Below are positions 17,035-29,238 of a stretch of 64,000 bases of DNA, piece after piece. Source of the DNA: Bacteroidales bacterium (GTDB lineage: Bacteria > Bacteroidota > Bacteroidia > Bacteroidales > UBA932); NCBI GenBank assembly GCA_017415715.1, contig JAFQFD010000005.1, forward strand, positions 33,691 through 97,690. The letters are read 5' to 3'. The notes under the pieces are model-generated. The model saw nothing but the letters and a program-made list of their open reading frames with translations, was not told where the DNA came from and made no database searches. Numbering within the stretch: the first letter of the stretch is position 1; every line of letters begins with the position of its first letter. The translations under genes and the position numbers were made by a program.

Positions 17035-18309
17035 ATGACAACTGCGTCAATTTGCACTATAGGAGATGAGATCCTGATCGGTCAGATAGTAGATACCAAC
17101 TCATCTCATATTTCACAGGCCCTTAATTCACTTGGAATCCGGGTGACCAGGATGCTGTCCATCGGTGACGAATCCAACGCCATCATATCTTCTTTAGAGG
17201 CAGAACTGGCTGAAAATAATATAGTTATCGTAACCGGCGGTCTCGGTCCCACTAAAGACGACATAACGAAAGAAGCATTAGGGAAACTCTCGGGTGCGTC
17301 CGGTACCAAGACTGATGAAAGGCAGCTTGAGATCATACATAGGATACTGAGTGCCAGAGGACTTGATGTCCTGGACATCAACCTGGCGCAGGCAGCAGTT
17401 CCGGATACGTGCTCAGTTATTCCTAACCGTCTGGGTACGGCTCCAATCATGGTGTTCGACTTCCCTGAAGACAGATTCGGACATAAAGCAACGCTGTATT
17501 CACTGCCGGGAGTGCCATTCGAAGCTCTTGGAGCCATTGATGATGTATTGCAGGACATACGTTCAAAACATTCTACATCAGACATTTATCACAGGACAAT
17601 CATGACATTCGGCCTTGCGGAGTCTGCATTGTCAAAGATGATAGAGGACTGGGAAGACAATCTCCCGGAAGACATACATCTTGCATACCTTCCCAATCAG
17701 CTCACAGGCGTCCGTTTAAGGCTATCCATATACGGAGGCATACGGGAAGTGGAAGAAGCAAGAATAGAGACGGAATTGGCCGTTTTAAGGTCTGTTTTAG
17801 GCGATTATATATACTCAGAACAGGATGACACCTTGGAGGAGTGCGTCGGCAGGCTTCTGAAGGCCCACGGAAAGACGATGAGTACAGCCGAGTCATGCAC
17901 TGGAGGCTCGATTGCCTCTCTCATTACTTCCGTATCAGGATCCTCAGAGTATTATTTTGGATCTGTTGTCTCTTATGCAAACAGCGTAAAGACAGACGTA
18001 CTCGGCGTACCGTCTGAAATCATAGAAAGGAATGGCGCAGTGAGCAGCGAATGCGTTGCCGCCATGGCCGAAGGAGTGAGAAAGCTCACCGGCACCGACT
18101 ATTCTGTCGCAACTTCAGGCATCGCCGGTCCTGGTGGAGGAAGCGACGGGAAACCTGTCGGCACAGTGTGGATCGGAGTCAGTTCACAGAAGGGCACAGA
18201 GACCTTCAAACTGCACTTCAAAGGAGACAGAAAACGCAATATAGAGCGTTTTGCAGCCAATGCATTGAACATTTTACGAGTAAAACTTGTAAACGAGCTA
18301 AACAACTAG
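17035..18309 (+). CDS. cinA: CinA-like protein: MoCF domain plus PncC nicotinamide-nucleotide amidase
   Basis: 424 residues. The N-terminal MoCF domain (SICTIGDEILIGQIVDTNS, GGLGPTKDDITKEAL, SLPGVPFE) belongs to the COG1058 ADP-ribose pyrophosphatase-like group. The C-terminal ~160 residues are the PncC amidase (TAESCTGGSIASLIT, ATSGIAGPGGGSDGKPVGTV), which deamidates NMN to NaMN in pyridine-nucleotide salvage. Full-length two-domain CinA proteins are usually 410-420 residues, so this is intact. Confidence 0.92.
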   Translation: MTTASICTIGDEILIGQIVDTNSSHISQALNSLGIRVTRMLSIGDESNAIISSLEAELAENNIVIVTGGLGPTKDDITKEALGKLSGASGTKTDERQLEIIHRILSARGLDVLDINLAQAAVPDTCSVIPNRLGTAPIMVFDFPEDRFGHKATLYSLPGVPFEALGAIDDVLQDIRSKHSTSDIYHRTIMTFGLAESALSKMIEDWEDNLPEDIHLAYLPNQLTGVRLRLSIYGGIREVEEARIETELAVLRSVLGDYIYSEQDDTLEECVGRLLKAHGKTMSTAESCTGGSIASLITSVSGSSEYYFGSVVSYANSVKTDVLGVPSEIIERNGAVSSECVAAMAEGVRKLTGTDYSVATSGIAGPGGGSDGKPVGTVWIGVSSQKGTETFKLHFKGDRKRNIERFAANALNILRVKLVNELNN

Positions 18310-18440
18310 AGCAGAGCAAGTAAAACACTTTTGTTTACCGATAAAACATAATTGTTACATATAATATAGTTTACAATAAGTTTCGTTTATAGAGGACTCA
18401 AGTAACATATAATCAATAACTTAAGCACAAAGCATAGTAA

Positions 18441-19376
18441 ATGAGCGAAATTCATCATAATTACGAGAAAAAGAAGCGAAGAATCAGGATAAATGGCATA
18501 TTTTACGCTGTCATTTCTTCCGCTTCATTCGGCTTTTCTCCCTTGTTCAGCATCGGTCTTCTTGCTGCCGGACTCTCCAATTTTGATGTTCTTTCATACA
18601 GGTGGGGCATCGCTGGATTAGTGTTGATGATCTATGCCTTCTGCAAGAAGAAGACGCTCCGCCCGAACTCATTTGACGAGACATGGAAGATCGTCCTCTT
18701 AAGTGCACTTAGAGCGCTGACCTCTGTAACACTGCTTATCGGATATGCGAACATCTCAAGCGGAATCGCTTCTACAATAAACTTCATGTATCCGGTCATA
18801 GTCGCCATCTGCATGATGTTCTTCTTCGGCGAACATAAGTCTTGGGTGGACATGGTGGCCATTGCAGCGTCAATTTTCGGCGTATATCTGCTTGCGTCAG
18901 GAGACAGTCTTATTGTAGAAAACGGAAATACGCAGCTGGGACTCACCTGCTCACTCATCTCTGCATTCTCTTTCGCTGCATATTACATACTGATGAAGAG
19001 GCTCAAGGCCGACAAGATAGAGGTTGTCAAGTTCACCACATGGATCATGATCCTCAGCGCAGTATACTTCATCATCTGCGCATTTATCTTTGAAGGCAAG
19101 CTGACAATGATTACCGGCGGAAAGAACTGGCTCTACATACTTGGACTGGGATTATGGTCTACCATGATATCCAATTTCACAGGCGTAAAGGCTGTCCGAA
19201 GGATCGGACCTACGCTTACATCCATTCTTGGCGCTCTCCAGCCGGTCACAGCTGTAGTCCTGGGCGTGGCATTCCTTGGTGAGCACCTCTATTTGAAGTC
19301 AATGATAGGCATTCTGCTGATCCTGGCAGCTGTAACTGTGGTTGTCATGCACCAGAACACACGCAAGACGCATTAA
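18441..19376 (+). CDS. EamA/DMT-family transporter
   Basis: 311 residues with ten predicted hydrophobic helices in two EamA repeats (GIFYAVISSASFGFSPLFSI; then SAFSFAAYYILMKR and a closing LGALQPVTAVVLGVAFLGE). The drug/metabolite transporter superfamily usually exports metabolites, but the substrate cannot be read from sequence. It is convergent with the M19 peptidase gene, and the two 3' ends overlap by 4 bases. The 131 bases upstream show no complete promoter. Confidence 0.85.
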   Translation: MSEIHHNYEKKKRRIRINGIFYAVISSASFGFSPLFSIGLLAAGLSNFDVLSYRWGIAGLVLMIYAFCKKKTLRPNSFDETWKIVLLSALRALTSVTLLIGYANISSGIASTINFMYPVIVAICMMFFFGEHKSWVDMVAIAASIFGVYLLASGDSLIVENGNTQLGLTCSLISAFSFAAYYILMKRLKADKIEVVKFTTWIMILSAVYFIICAFIFEGKLTMITGGKNWLYILGLGLWSTMISNFTGVKAVRRIGPTLTSILGALQPVTAVVLGVAFLGEHLYLKSMIGILLILAAVTVVVMHQNTRKTH

Positions 19377-20434
19377 AGAATACGGAAGAAATTCTCTGAA
19401 GCTATTTTTGACAGGTCAGATTCAGAATATCCCCTGCTGCGAAGCTCGTCAAAGATCCTTGGCATCATGGATATATCCTCCATGCCGTCGGGAGTAACCT
19501 CGATGCCGTCATAATCTGACCCAAGTCCGACATGATCAATGCCAACCAATGACACCACGTGGTCTATGTGGTCTGCAATTAACTTAAATGACGGCCTTTG
19601 AAGTTCAGTCAAAGCCTGTTGCACTTCATTCCATGCAGCCCGTTTACTCGGATCCGCTGGATCCTTGATGAACGCTTCTTCCACAGCCTCTCCATAATCC
19701 ATTATGCCAGAGGCAGATAACGTATTTCTAAAATTGACATCAAGGAAAAGAGGATAGAAGTTGATCTGAATGACTCCACCTTCTGATGCAAGGGCGCGTA
19801 TCATGTCATCAGTCATATTTCTCGGATGGTCAGACAGGGCACGGCAGCATGAGTGGGTCGCCACAACAGGCCTCTGAGAGCATCTGATGACATCGTAGAA
19901 TGCCGCATCAGAGATGTGTGAGACATCCACCAGCATACCAATTCGATTCATCTCTGCAATCACCTCCTTGCCGAAAGGACTAAGACCTCCCCATTTTCCA
20001 GAAGCGGAAGCGCAGGAATCACAGATCTGGTTATCCCTGGAATGACATAGGGTCATGTATCTTACACCTGCATCATAGAACTCATGCAGACGATCCATGC
20101 TTTTACCGACAGGAGAGCCGTTCTCCAGTCCAAGGAACATAGAGAAGACTCCCTCAGCCTGATTATTCTTGGCTTCCTGTTCGTTCACAGTCAGCCTGAC
20201 GGCTGAAGGATTGTGCTTTATTGTAGAACGAACAGCATCAAGCAGACGTTGAGAATATGCATATGCCTCCTCCGTAGCAAGGGAAGCAGGCAAGTATAGT
20301 GCGAAAAAAGCACCGTCGACTCCCCCTCGCTTAAGCTTCGGGAAGTCGATGTGCGAATATTCATTATCGATTGACAGATCCCTCAGACGAAGGATCTGTG
20401 ACGGTGTATCACAATGACTGTCAAGTACGAACAT
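19373..20434 (-). CDS. Membrane dipeptidase, peptidase family M19
   Basis: 353 residues. The zinc-ligand motif HCD appears at residues 7-9 (DSHCDTPSQ). It is followed by LGLENGSPVG, the MTLCHSRDN block, VDVSHISDAAF, ATHSCCRALSDHPRN (ligand histidines) and a closing GLGSDYDGIE. These are the conserved blocks of renal-dipeptidase-like enzymes, which cleave dipeptides including those with a D-residue. There is no signal peptide. Its start codon shares one base (TAATG) with the stop of the DUF2807 gene, so translation is coupled. It is the last gene of an eight-gene operon. Confidence 0.9.
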   Translation of the reverse strand: MFVLDSHCDTPSQILRLRDLSIDNEYSHIDFPKLKRGGVDGAFFALYLPASLATEEAYAYSQRLLDAVRSTIKHNPSAVRLTVNEQEAKNNQAEGVFSMFLGLENGSPVGKSMDRLHEFYDAGVRYMTLCHSRDNQICDSCASASGKWGGLSPFGKEVIAEMNRIGMLVDVSHISDAAFYDVIRCSQRPVVATHSCCRALSDHPRNMTDDMIRALASEGGVIQINFYPLFLDVNFRNTLSASGIMDYGEAVEEAFIKDPADPSKRAAWNEVQQALTELQRPSFKLIADHIDHVVSLVGIDHVGLGSDYDGIEVTPDGMEDISMMPRIFDELRSRGYSESDLSKIASENFFRIL

Positions 20435-21351
20435 TACTTTCTCTTGACGTCATCCGCCTTTATAAGACTCGAGTTGACGATCCTATCTATTTCAAACGCA
20501 GGCTTTCTCTTGAAAGTAAGCATTGAACCGCCAGTAAGATTGACCTTCAGGGTTTCAGACACATTTACATGGCATTTCGCTGATCCTGACAGTGTAACGT
20601 CTCCATCTTCTGCCTCAAGAAGCTCAGTGTCAACCCTTGAGAGACCTGCCGAAGTGACTTTCTGCATTGATGCTGTTCCCGAGAAGTGAGACTCGGAACT
20701 TCCTGCAGCCTCGATCTCGAGAGTATTGACAGTAAGCTTCATATCAATGTATGCAGAGTTGTTCTGATTCACGAACGTGTTGCCACCATTCTGAGTCAAT
20801 GACACCTGTGTAGAGTTCGATGCATTGAGATACAGCTTGCTTGCTGCATTGACCACGCCTGTCACCTGTGCGTTCTTTGACAGGTTGAGCTCAGCTGTCG
20901 AGCAGTCAACATTGAGCTGAGAAACAAGAACGTTGTCAGATGCTGTCAATGTAAATGTCTCTGTGTAGAAGTTGTCGAAATGTGTCACAGCCACCTTATT
21001 CTTGAATACCAATGAAGTAACACTCGGCATATAAACATCTGCTTCAAGTACGGGGGTTGCTGCTCCCTTCTGTCTGAGCGCCTTCTTGAGCTCTGGAGAA
21101 TATCCCTTCTCATCAAGAATCAGGTATAATGTTCCGTTCTTTACATATGCCTGTACGTGAGCGGCGATCCTCTCGTCAGTCTTCAATTTTACAGCATATG
21201 AGTCTGACTTATAGAACTTAAGGACGAAATAGTCTTCTGCGCTTACCGTCGAGAACTTCTCATATGACTTGTCCTGGACCAACAGTGGCTGTGCAAATGC
21301 ATTTGCTCCCATGAGAAGCATTGCAGCAATCATGAAAATCAACTTTTTCAT
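20434..21351 (-). CDS. Secreted DUF2807 (GIN domain) protein
   Basis: 305 residues with a signal peptide (MKKLIFMIAAMLLMGANAFA). The rest is a beta-helix-like array rich in Asn, Ser, Thr and Val (VYMPSVTSLVFKNKVAV, SKLYLNASNSTQVSL, TVNTLEIEAAGSSESHF). This matches the DUF2807 'putative auto-transporter adhesin, head GIN' domain common in Bacteroidetes. It is probably periplasmic or surface exposed, with unknown function. It lies 19 bases after rlmB. Confidence 0.82.
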   Translation of the reverse strand: MKKLIFMIAAMLLMGANAFAQPLLVQDKSYEKFSTVSAEDYFVLKFYKSDSYAVKLKTDERIAAHVQAYVKNGTLYLILDEKGYSPELKKALRQKGAATPVLEADVYMPSVTSLVFKNKVAVTHFDNFYTETFTLTASDNVLVSQLNVDCSTAELNLSKNAQVTGVVNAASKLYLNASNSTQVSLTQNGGNTFVNQNNSAYIDMKLTVNTLEIEAAGSSESHFSGTASMQKVTSAGLSRVDTELLEAEDGDVTLSGSAKCHVNVSETLKVNLTGGSMLTFKRKPAFEIDRIVNSSLIKADDVKRK

Positions 21352-21370
21352 ATCTTTAAAATTTAAGGTT

Positions 21371-22117
21371 TTACTTTTTAATGCGCTGTCTTACAGCCTC
21401 GTACATAAGAACGGCAGATGCCACGGACACGTTGAGTGATGTGATCTCACCTGCCATAGGGATAGCCGCCTTCTCATCGGCAAGATCAAGCATGGCCTGC
21501 GATATTCCCTTGCCTTCCGACCCCATGATTATTGCGCACGGGCCGGTCATGTCTACGTCATAGATAAGGTTATCTGTCTTTTCTGTAGCCGCAACCAGTT
21601 TGAATCCGCTCTGCTGAAGATAATATGCTGCAACACGGAGGTTCGGCACTTTGCATGTATCCATCCTCATAAGCGCACCGGCTGATGCCTTGACTGCATC
21701 GGCATTGATTGCCGCTCCTCCCTTTGCAGGAACTATGATGCCCTGTCCGCCGGCACACTCCAGACTTCTTGCAATCGCGCCAAGGTTGCGCACATCGCTT
21801 ACTCCGTCGAGAATCACAAGCAAAGGATTCTCGCTGCAGCCGAGAGCATTGTTCACAAGCTGCTCTATATCAACATAATCTATCTGCGAAATATATGCAA
21901 GGACACCCTGATGGGATCCTCTCACTGCCCTGTTGAGTCTCTCTCCTGGCACAAACTGGAACGGAATATCGTTCACCTTCAGGAGCTCCATCAACTCTCT
22001 GAACTGAGCACCTTCAAGTCCCTGCTTCAAGAGCACCTTATCGAATTTCTTACCTGCCTTCACAGCCTCCAGCACCGGATGCATTCCGAACAGGTACTGC
22101 ATTTTCTTTTCTTCCAT
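21371..22117 (-). CDS. rlmB: 23S rRNA (guanosine-2'-O)-methyltransferase, SpoU/TrmH family
   Basis: 248 residues. A substrate-binding N-terminal domain (QYLFGMHPVLEAVKAGKKFD) is followed by the three SPOUT motifs: NLGAIARSLECAG, IIMGSEGKGIS and IPMAGEITSLNVSVASAVLMYE. These form the trefoil-knot SAM site. RlmB methylates G2251 in the peptidyl-transferase loop, but other TrmH-group targets are possible. It starts six bases after the ABC-F stop. Confidence 0.88.
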   Translation of the reverse strand: MEEKKMQYLFGMHPVLEAVKAGKKFDKVLLKQGLEGAQFRELMELLKVNDIPFQFVPGERLNRAVRGSHQGVLAYISQIDYVDIEQLVNNALGCSENPLLVILDGVSDVRNLGAIARSLECAGGQGIIVPAKGGAAINADAVKASAGALMRMDTCKVPNLRVAAYYLQQSGFKLVAATEKTDNLIYDVDMTGPCAIIMGSEGKGISQAMLDLADEKAAIPMAGEITSLNVSVASAVLMYEAVRQRIKK

Positions 22118-22123
22118 ATGATG

Positions 22124-24058
22124 TTATTCCAATGATTCGTTCAACTTCTCCCATTCCTCCATCTTGTAATCAAGCTCGCGCTTGGTCTCAAGATAGGACC
22201 TGGTCAACTCCATCACATCATCTTCAGGACCAGGATTCATGAGCACGGACTCTATCTCAGCAAGCCTTCCTTCCAACTCTTCTATTTTCTTCTCTACAAA
22301 TGAGATACGATTCCTTATCTTCTTTTCTTCTTTAGATACATATTTCTTCGCCTGATACTCCTGCTTCGCCTCTTCCTTCCTCTGGACGACCTCCACAGGC
22401 TTTTCCTCTGCAACAGGCTTGTAATGTCTTTCCAGCTCGCTCAAGCTCTCAAGCTTCCTTCTCTCCAGGAAGTCCTGCACTCCTCCAAGATGCTCCTTCA
22501 CACGACCGTCCCTGAATTCATAAAGCTTGTCAACGAGTCCGTCCAGGAAGTCTCGGTCATGCGAAACTATGATTAACGTACCGTCATAAGCCTTGAGCGC
22601 CTGCTTCAATATATCCTTCGAGCGTATGTCCATATGGTTTGTAGGCTCGTCAAGCGCCAGAAGGTTGTATGGCTTCAGCATGAGCTTCGCCATAGCCAGG
22701 CGCGCTCGCTCGCCACCGCTCAACACTGCAACTTTCTTGTCGATATCCTCTCCCTTGAATAGAAATGCTCCGAGAATATCACGTAGCTTAAGGCGTATGT
22801 CACCGACTGCAATGCGGTCAAGTGTACCGAATACCGTATCTTCCTTGTCAAGTATATCTTCCTGATTCTGAGCGTAATATCCTATATTTACGTTATATCC
22901 GACACGAGACTCGCCTGCCATCGGATCAAGCTCTCGCATGATCACCCTCATCAGGGTTGTCTTTCCTTCACCATTTCTTCCCACAAGAGCGACCTTCTCA
23001 CCACGGCGAACCTCTATCTGCGCATCCGAGAACACTACTTTCTCTCCATAACCTACCTTCATATCCACTGCCTTGTATGCAATGTCTCCCGAACGCGGAG
23101 CCGGAGGGAACTTCACGCAGAGTGCAGAACGGTCTTCTATGTCGACCTCAATCCTCTCAAGTTTCTCCAGCTGCTTGACACGTGACTGGACCTGGTTGGA
23201 CTTTGTCGGCTTGTATCTGAATTTCTCGATGAACTCCTCGGTCTTCTCGATCATCCTCTGCTGATTCTCAAAGGCAGCACGCTGCTGCTCGAGGCGTTCC
23301 TTCCTGAGTTCCAGGTATTTGCTATAAGGAACCTTATAGTCATGAATCCTGCCGACCATGATCTCGACAGTCCTGTTGGTGACGTTATCCAGGAACTTCC
23401 TGTCATGGGAGATCAGCACAAGAGAGCCTCTATAATCCTTCAGATAACCCTCGAGCCATTCGATGGACTCTATATCAAGGTGGTTTGTCGGCTCGTCAAG
23501 CAACAGTACGTCAGGCTTGGAAAGAAGTATCTTCGCAAGCTCGATACGCATATTCCAGCCTTGACTGAAAGTCTCCGTCGGTCTTGACAGTTCGTCAAAA
23601 CGGAAGCCCAGGCCAAGGAGCGTACGCTCTGCAAGAACCTGCGGATTGTCAGAACGAGTATATGAAATCCTGTCATTCACCTCATTCATCCTGATTATAA
23701 GGTCCTGATACTCTTTGGATTCGTAATCAGTCCTTTCAGCAAGCTCAAGCGTTATGCTCTCCAGTTCCGCCTCCATTGCAAACATATCGGCGAAAGCCGT
23801 CATAGCCTCGTCAATGACGCTGCGGCCGCGATGATGCTCCATGATCTGCGGGAGATAGCCTATCTTCAGCCCGCCAGGAACGGCAACCTTACCGCTCGTC
23901 GGACTCTGAAGTCCGCAGATCAGCTTCAATATCGTAGATTTTCCCGCACCATTCTTTCCCACAAGGCCTATCTTGTCACTCTCGCTGATATGAAAATTGA
24001 TCTCATTCAGCAAGGTGAAGCCTCCATAAGCTACGGTAAGATTGTTAATAGATATCAT
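22124..24058 (-). CDS. ABC-F family ATPase (Uup/EttA type)
   Basis: 644 residues with two ABC domains in one chain and no membrane segments. Walker A motifs are GKNGAGKS (about 35) and GRNGEGKT (about 358). Walker B motifs are LLLDEPTNHLD and LALDEPTNHMD. Between the domains lies the charged interdomain linker (EQQRAAFENQQRMIEKTEEF). A C-terminal coiled coil (~560-640, rich in Glu and Lys) resembles Uup. ABC-F proteins act on ribosomes or nucleic acid and do not transport. Confidence 0.9.
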   Translation of the reverse strand: MISINNLTVAYGGFTLLNEINFHISESDKIGLVGKNGAGKSTILKLICGLQSPTSGKVAVPGGLKIGYLPQIMEHHRGRSVIDEAMTAFADMFAMEAELESITLELAERTDYESKEYQDLIIRMNEVNDRISYTRSDNPQVLAERTLLGLGFRFDELSRPTETFSQGWNMRIELAKILLSKPDVLLLDEPTNHLDIESIEWLEGYLKDYRGSLVLISHDRKFLDNVTNRTVEIMVGRIHDYKVPYSKYLELRKERLEQQRAAFENQQRMIEKTEEFIEKFRYKPTKSNQVQSRVKQLEKLERIEVDIEDRSALCVKFPPAPRSGDIAYKAVDMKVGYGEKVVFSDAQIEVRRGEKVALVGRNGEGKTTLMRVIMRELDPMAGESRVGYNVNIGYYAQNQEDILDKEDTVFGTLDRIAVGDIRLKLRDILGAFLFKGEDIDKKVAVLSGGERARLAMAKLMLKPYNLLALDEPTNHMDIRSKDILKQALKAYDGTLIIVSHDRDFLDGLVDKLYEFRDGRVKEHLGGVQDFLERRKLESLSELERHYKPVAEEKPVEVVQRKEEAKQEYQAKKYVSKEEKKIRNRISFVEKKIEELEGRLAEIESVLMNPGPEDDVMELTRSYLETKRELDYKMEEWEKLNESLE

Positions 24059-24061
24059 ATA

Positions 24062-24802
24062 TTATTTTCTGCACAGCAAAATGCTGAATTCATATAACAG
24101 GTATAACGGCACCGACACTACCAGCATTGAAAAAGGGTCACCTGACGGTGTTATCACTGCCGCCAACACGACAACCACCAAAATTGCATGCTTTCTGAAT
24201 GACGCCAATGTATCTTTGGTCAGCACCCCCAGAGCTGACAAAGCCACAACCACTGTAGGAAATTCGAACACGATTCCGAATGTAAGCACCGTTGATGTAA
24301 ACAACGATATATATGAAGTCAACGAAAAAGTATTCGGCACATCCGGACTGACCTGATATCCTGCAAAAAAGTTCAGCATCAGAGGAAACAGCAAAGCATA
24401 TGCGACAACCACTCCAAGATAGAACAGGAAAGATGCGAATGCAAATGCCTTTCTGACTGCCGTCTTTTCATTTTCATACAGAGCGGGCGCTACAAATCGC
24501 CACACCTCATATATATGATAAGGAAAGGTCAATATCAAGGCAGAAACGAATGTCACCTTCATATGGATCATAAACTGGGCCGCAACTTCAAGGTTGACCA
24601 AAGACATAGAGAATTCAGTCCCCAAAAGTCTGTATAGGAAGAAGTCAGACTTTGAGGGCGCCAGAATGACATCATCAAAGAGGAAATCCTTGAAAAAGAA
24701 CAATGCAACTGCTGTCACAGCAAAGACAGCAATCATTCTGAAGAGACTTTTTCTCAGATCCTCGAGATGATCCCAGAAGGTCATTTCTGCAGATTGAGAC
24801 AT
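24062..24802 (-). CDS. tatC: Twin-arginine translocase subunit TatC
   Basis: 246 residues with six hydrophobic helices. Family signatures include the N-terminal MTFWDHLEDLRKSLFRM, FPYHIYEVWRFVAPALYENEK, the FGIVFEFPTVVVAL segment and AVITPSGDPFSML. TatC is the receptor for folded proteins carrying RR signal peptides. The start shares a base with the tatA stop (TAATG), so the two are translationally coupled. Confidence 0.94.
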   Translation of the reverse strand: MSQSAEMTFWDHLEDLRKSLFRMIAVFAVTAVALFFFKDFLFDDVILAPSKSDFFLYRLLGTEFSMSLVNLEVAAQFMIHMKVTFVSALILTFPYHIYEVWRFVAPALYENEKTAVRKAFAFASFLFYLGVVVAYALLFPLMLNFFAGYQVSPDVPNTFSLTSYISLFTSTVLTFGIVFEFPTVVVALSALGVLTKDTLASFRKHAILVVVVLAAVITPSGDPFSMLVVSVPLYLLYEFSILLCRK

Positions 24803-25008
24803 TATTGCTCCGACTCTATATCCTTCTTTATCTCATTCACATCATTCTCGACTTCCTTCATCCCCTCCTTGAAGTTCTTGACTCCCTTGCCAAGCCCCTT
24901 CATCAGTTCTGGAATCTTCTTGCCGCCGAAAAGAAGAAGAACCACAAGTGCGATAATGACCCACTCCCATACTCCGATGGTCAATGGCATCAGCATAAAT
25001 GTTGTCAT
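24802..25008 (-). CDS. tatA: Twin-arginine translocase subunit TatA/E
   Basis: 68 residues. A single membrane helix ([16 protein letters not shown]) is followed by the Tat hinge [15 protein letters not shown], an amphipathic helix and an acidic tail. This is the pore-forming TatA type. Three in-frame Met codons (residues 1, 5, 7) could each be the start; the longest is shown. It is directly upstream of tatC, the minimal Tat pair. Confidence 0.92.
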   Translation of the reverse strand: MTTFMLMPLTIGVWEWVIIALVVLLLFGGKKIPELMKGLGKGVKNFKEGMKEVENDVNEIKKDIESEQ

Positions 25009-25019
25009 ATATATCTAAA

Positions 25020-25427
25020 TTAATTTATGTGTTCATCAAATATAGCCATCAGAGACTCCGGACACCTTATCGGACGCCTTGTCTCTGAATTTATGAATCC
25101 AAGTGTCACAGAACCCTCGCATACAAGGTATCCTTCCTGGTTGTAGATCTCGTTTCTGATGACAAGCTTCGCCCTCGGAATCTCATCGATGATGCTGACC
25201 ACCCTCAATGTATCACCGAGCTTTGCCGGCACCTTGTAACGGCACTCTACCGACACGACCGGAAGCATCACGCCTGACTCCTCGATCTTCTCGAGAGGCA
25301 GGCCGAGCTCCTTCAGCATGGCTGTTCGTCCGCACTCAAAATATCTGACGTAATTTGAGTGATGGACGATGCCCATCTGGTCGGTTTCGTAGTATCTGAC
25401 ATCCAAAAACAGCTCAGATTTCAGCAT
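25020..25427 (-). CDS. Acyl-CoA thioesterase, YbgC/4HBT hotdog fold
   Basis: 135 residues. The active-site signature YYETDQMGIVHHSNYVRYFE has the Asp and the following HxxYxxYFE of the 4-hydroxybenzoyl-CoA thioesterase/YbgC family. It is cytosolic and probably hydrolyses acyl-CoA or acyl-ACP thioesters. It lies 36 bases downstream of valS and 11 upstream of tatA. Confidence 0.88.
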   Translation of the reverse strand: MLKSELFLDVRYYETDQMGIVHHSNYVRYFECGRTAMLKELGLPLEKIEESGVMLPVVSVECRYKVPAKLGDTLRVVSIIDEIPRAKLVIRNEIYNQEGYLVCEGSVTLGFINSETRRPIRCPESLMAIFDEHIN

Positions 25428-25463
25428 AACAAAAATGTTAACTAAATAAACTTTATTGTTTCA

Positions 25464-28109
<2,646 letters not shown>

Positions 28110-28179
28110 ATATTGATTTACAATTAATTATTAATCATATCATTAGATCACACACTCATATAATGAGCGCATAATCACG

Positions 28180-28208
28180 CAAAGATACTAAAAAAATCAC
28201 TAACTTTG
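28180..28208. promoter_or_regulatory. Divergent -7 boxes for valS (-) and DUF3467 (+)
   Basis: TATCTTTG lies on the minus strand at 28180-28187, and TAACTTTG on the plus strand at 28201-28208. Only 13 bases separate them, so the two transcription units may compete. Neither has a clear TTG box. Confidence 0.5.
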
Positions 28209-28249
28209 CACTATTCCGATACTAGTCAATAACAGAAAAAGATAGATTT

Positions 28250-28558
28250 ATGGCAAACGAAAAGGATTTCAGCATCGAGCTGAAGCAGGATGTGGCAAAG
28301 GGCTCATACTCAAACCTTGCAATCATCACACACTCACGCAGCGAATTCATCCTCGACTTCGCATCAATGCTTCCAGGCCTTCCAAAGCCTGAGGTCCACA
28401 ACAGGATCATCATGAACCCTGAGCACGCAAAGAGGCTCTACCTCGCGCTCCAGGACAACATCAACAAATACGAAAGCCAGCACGGTCCGATCGCTCTCGG
28501 AGCCGAGCCTAAACCGACTTTCCCTATGGGAGGCATCGGTGGAGGTGCCAAGTCATAA
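28250..28558 (+). CDS. DUF3467 domain protein
   Basis: 102 residues. The conserved block YSNLAIITHSRSEFILDFA plus MNPEHAKRLYLALQDNINKYE matches the DUF3467 family of small cytosolic proteins typical of Bacteroidetes. The C-terminus is Pro/Gly-rich. Function unknown. It precedes kdsC by 6 bases and is probably co-transcribed with it. Confidence 0.85.
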   Translation: MANEKDFSIELKQDVAKGSYSNLAIITHSRSEFILDFASMLPGLPKPEVHNRIIMNPEHAKRLYLALQDNINKYESQHGPIALGAEPKPTFPMGGIGGGAKS

Positions 28559-28564
28559 GACACT

Positions 28565-29092
28565 ATGGAAGAGAGACTTAAGAAAATCAAAGCATTCGTC
28601 TTTGACGTAGACGGAGTATTCACCGACGGCGGCATTCTTGCGACCGCCGACGGCGACCTTTTCCGCGTCTTCGACTCCAAGGATTCATTCGGATTGCGAA
28701 TGGCCTATATGAAGGGCTACCCTGTCGGAGTAATCACGGGAGGCGTATCAGAAAGCATCAGAAAGAGATTCCGCACCTGTGCCGTGCCCGAGGAGAACAT
28801 CTACCTTGGAAGCAGGGCCAAAATCGAGGATTTTGAGCATTTCTGCAACAAATACTCCCTTAAAGCTGATGAAGTGATGTACTTTGGCGACGACCTCCCG
28901 GACATTCCGGTAATGGTTGCATGCGGCTGCGGCGCATGCCCATGCGATGCCGTTGACGAAGTCAAGGCGGTCGCCGACTACATCAGCCCGCGCCCTGGCG
29001 GAAAGGGATTTGTCAGAGAAGCGCTCGAGATGGTCATGAAACTTCAGGGCAAATGGGAGCTTGATGTAGAGGACTACAAGAGCAAATTTTAG
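28565..29092 (+). CDS. kdsC: 3-deoxy-D-manno-octulosonate 8-phosphate phosphatase (KdsC-like HAD)
   Basis: 175 residues. HAD motifs: FDVDGVFTDG (nucleophile Asp, about 13), VITGG (about 57) and FGDDLPDIPVM (about 115). The C0-type HAD without a cap domain and the RPGGKGFVREALEM tail are characteristic of KdsC, which removes phosphate from Kdo-8-P in lipid A core synthesis. A strong terminator lies downstream. Confidence 0.87.
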   Translation: MEERLKKIKAFVFDVDGVFTDGGILATADGDLFRVFDSKDSFGLRMAYMKGYPVGVITGGVSESIRKRFRTCAVPEENIYLGSRAKIEDFEHFCNKYSLKADEVMYFGDDLPDIPVMVACGCGACPCDAVDEVKAVADYISPRPGGKGFVREALEMVMKLQGKWELDVEDYKSKF

Positions 29093-29168
29093 GAAATTTC
29101 ACCACACCTCCGAAGAGATTCGCCACAGATTCACGTTGTTTACAACGAATCGGAGCATTTTACGGCAT

Positions 29169-29199
29169 TGCCGTCTGCAGACTGCAGACGGCATTTTTA
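29169..29199 (+). terminator. Terminator of the DUF3467-kdsC unit
   Basis: A 12-bp perfect stem (TGCCGTCTGCAG / CTGCAGACGGCA) followed by TTTTTATT. Confidence 0.88.
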
Positions 29200-29205
29200 T
29201 TGAAA

Positions 29206-29213
29206 TATCTTTG
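29206..29213 (+). promoter_or_regulatory. -7 box TATCTTTG for the SDR gene
   Basis: An exact TAnnTTTG match 26 bases upstream of the ATG at 29239, right after the kdsC terminator. Confidence 0.5.
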
Positions 29214-29238
29214 TTGCCGCAAAAATTGAAAAGTGGTT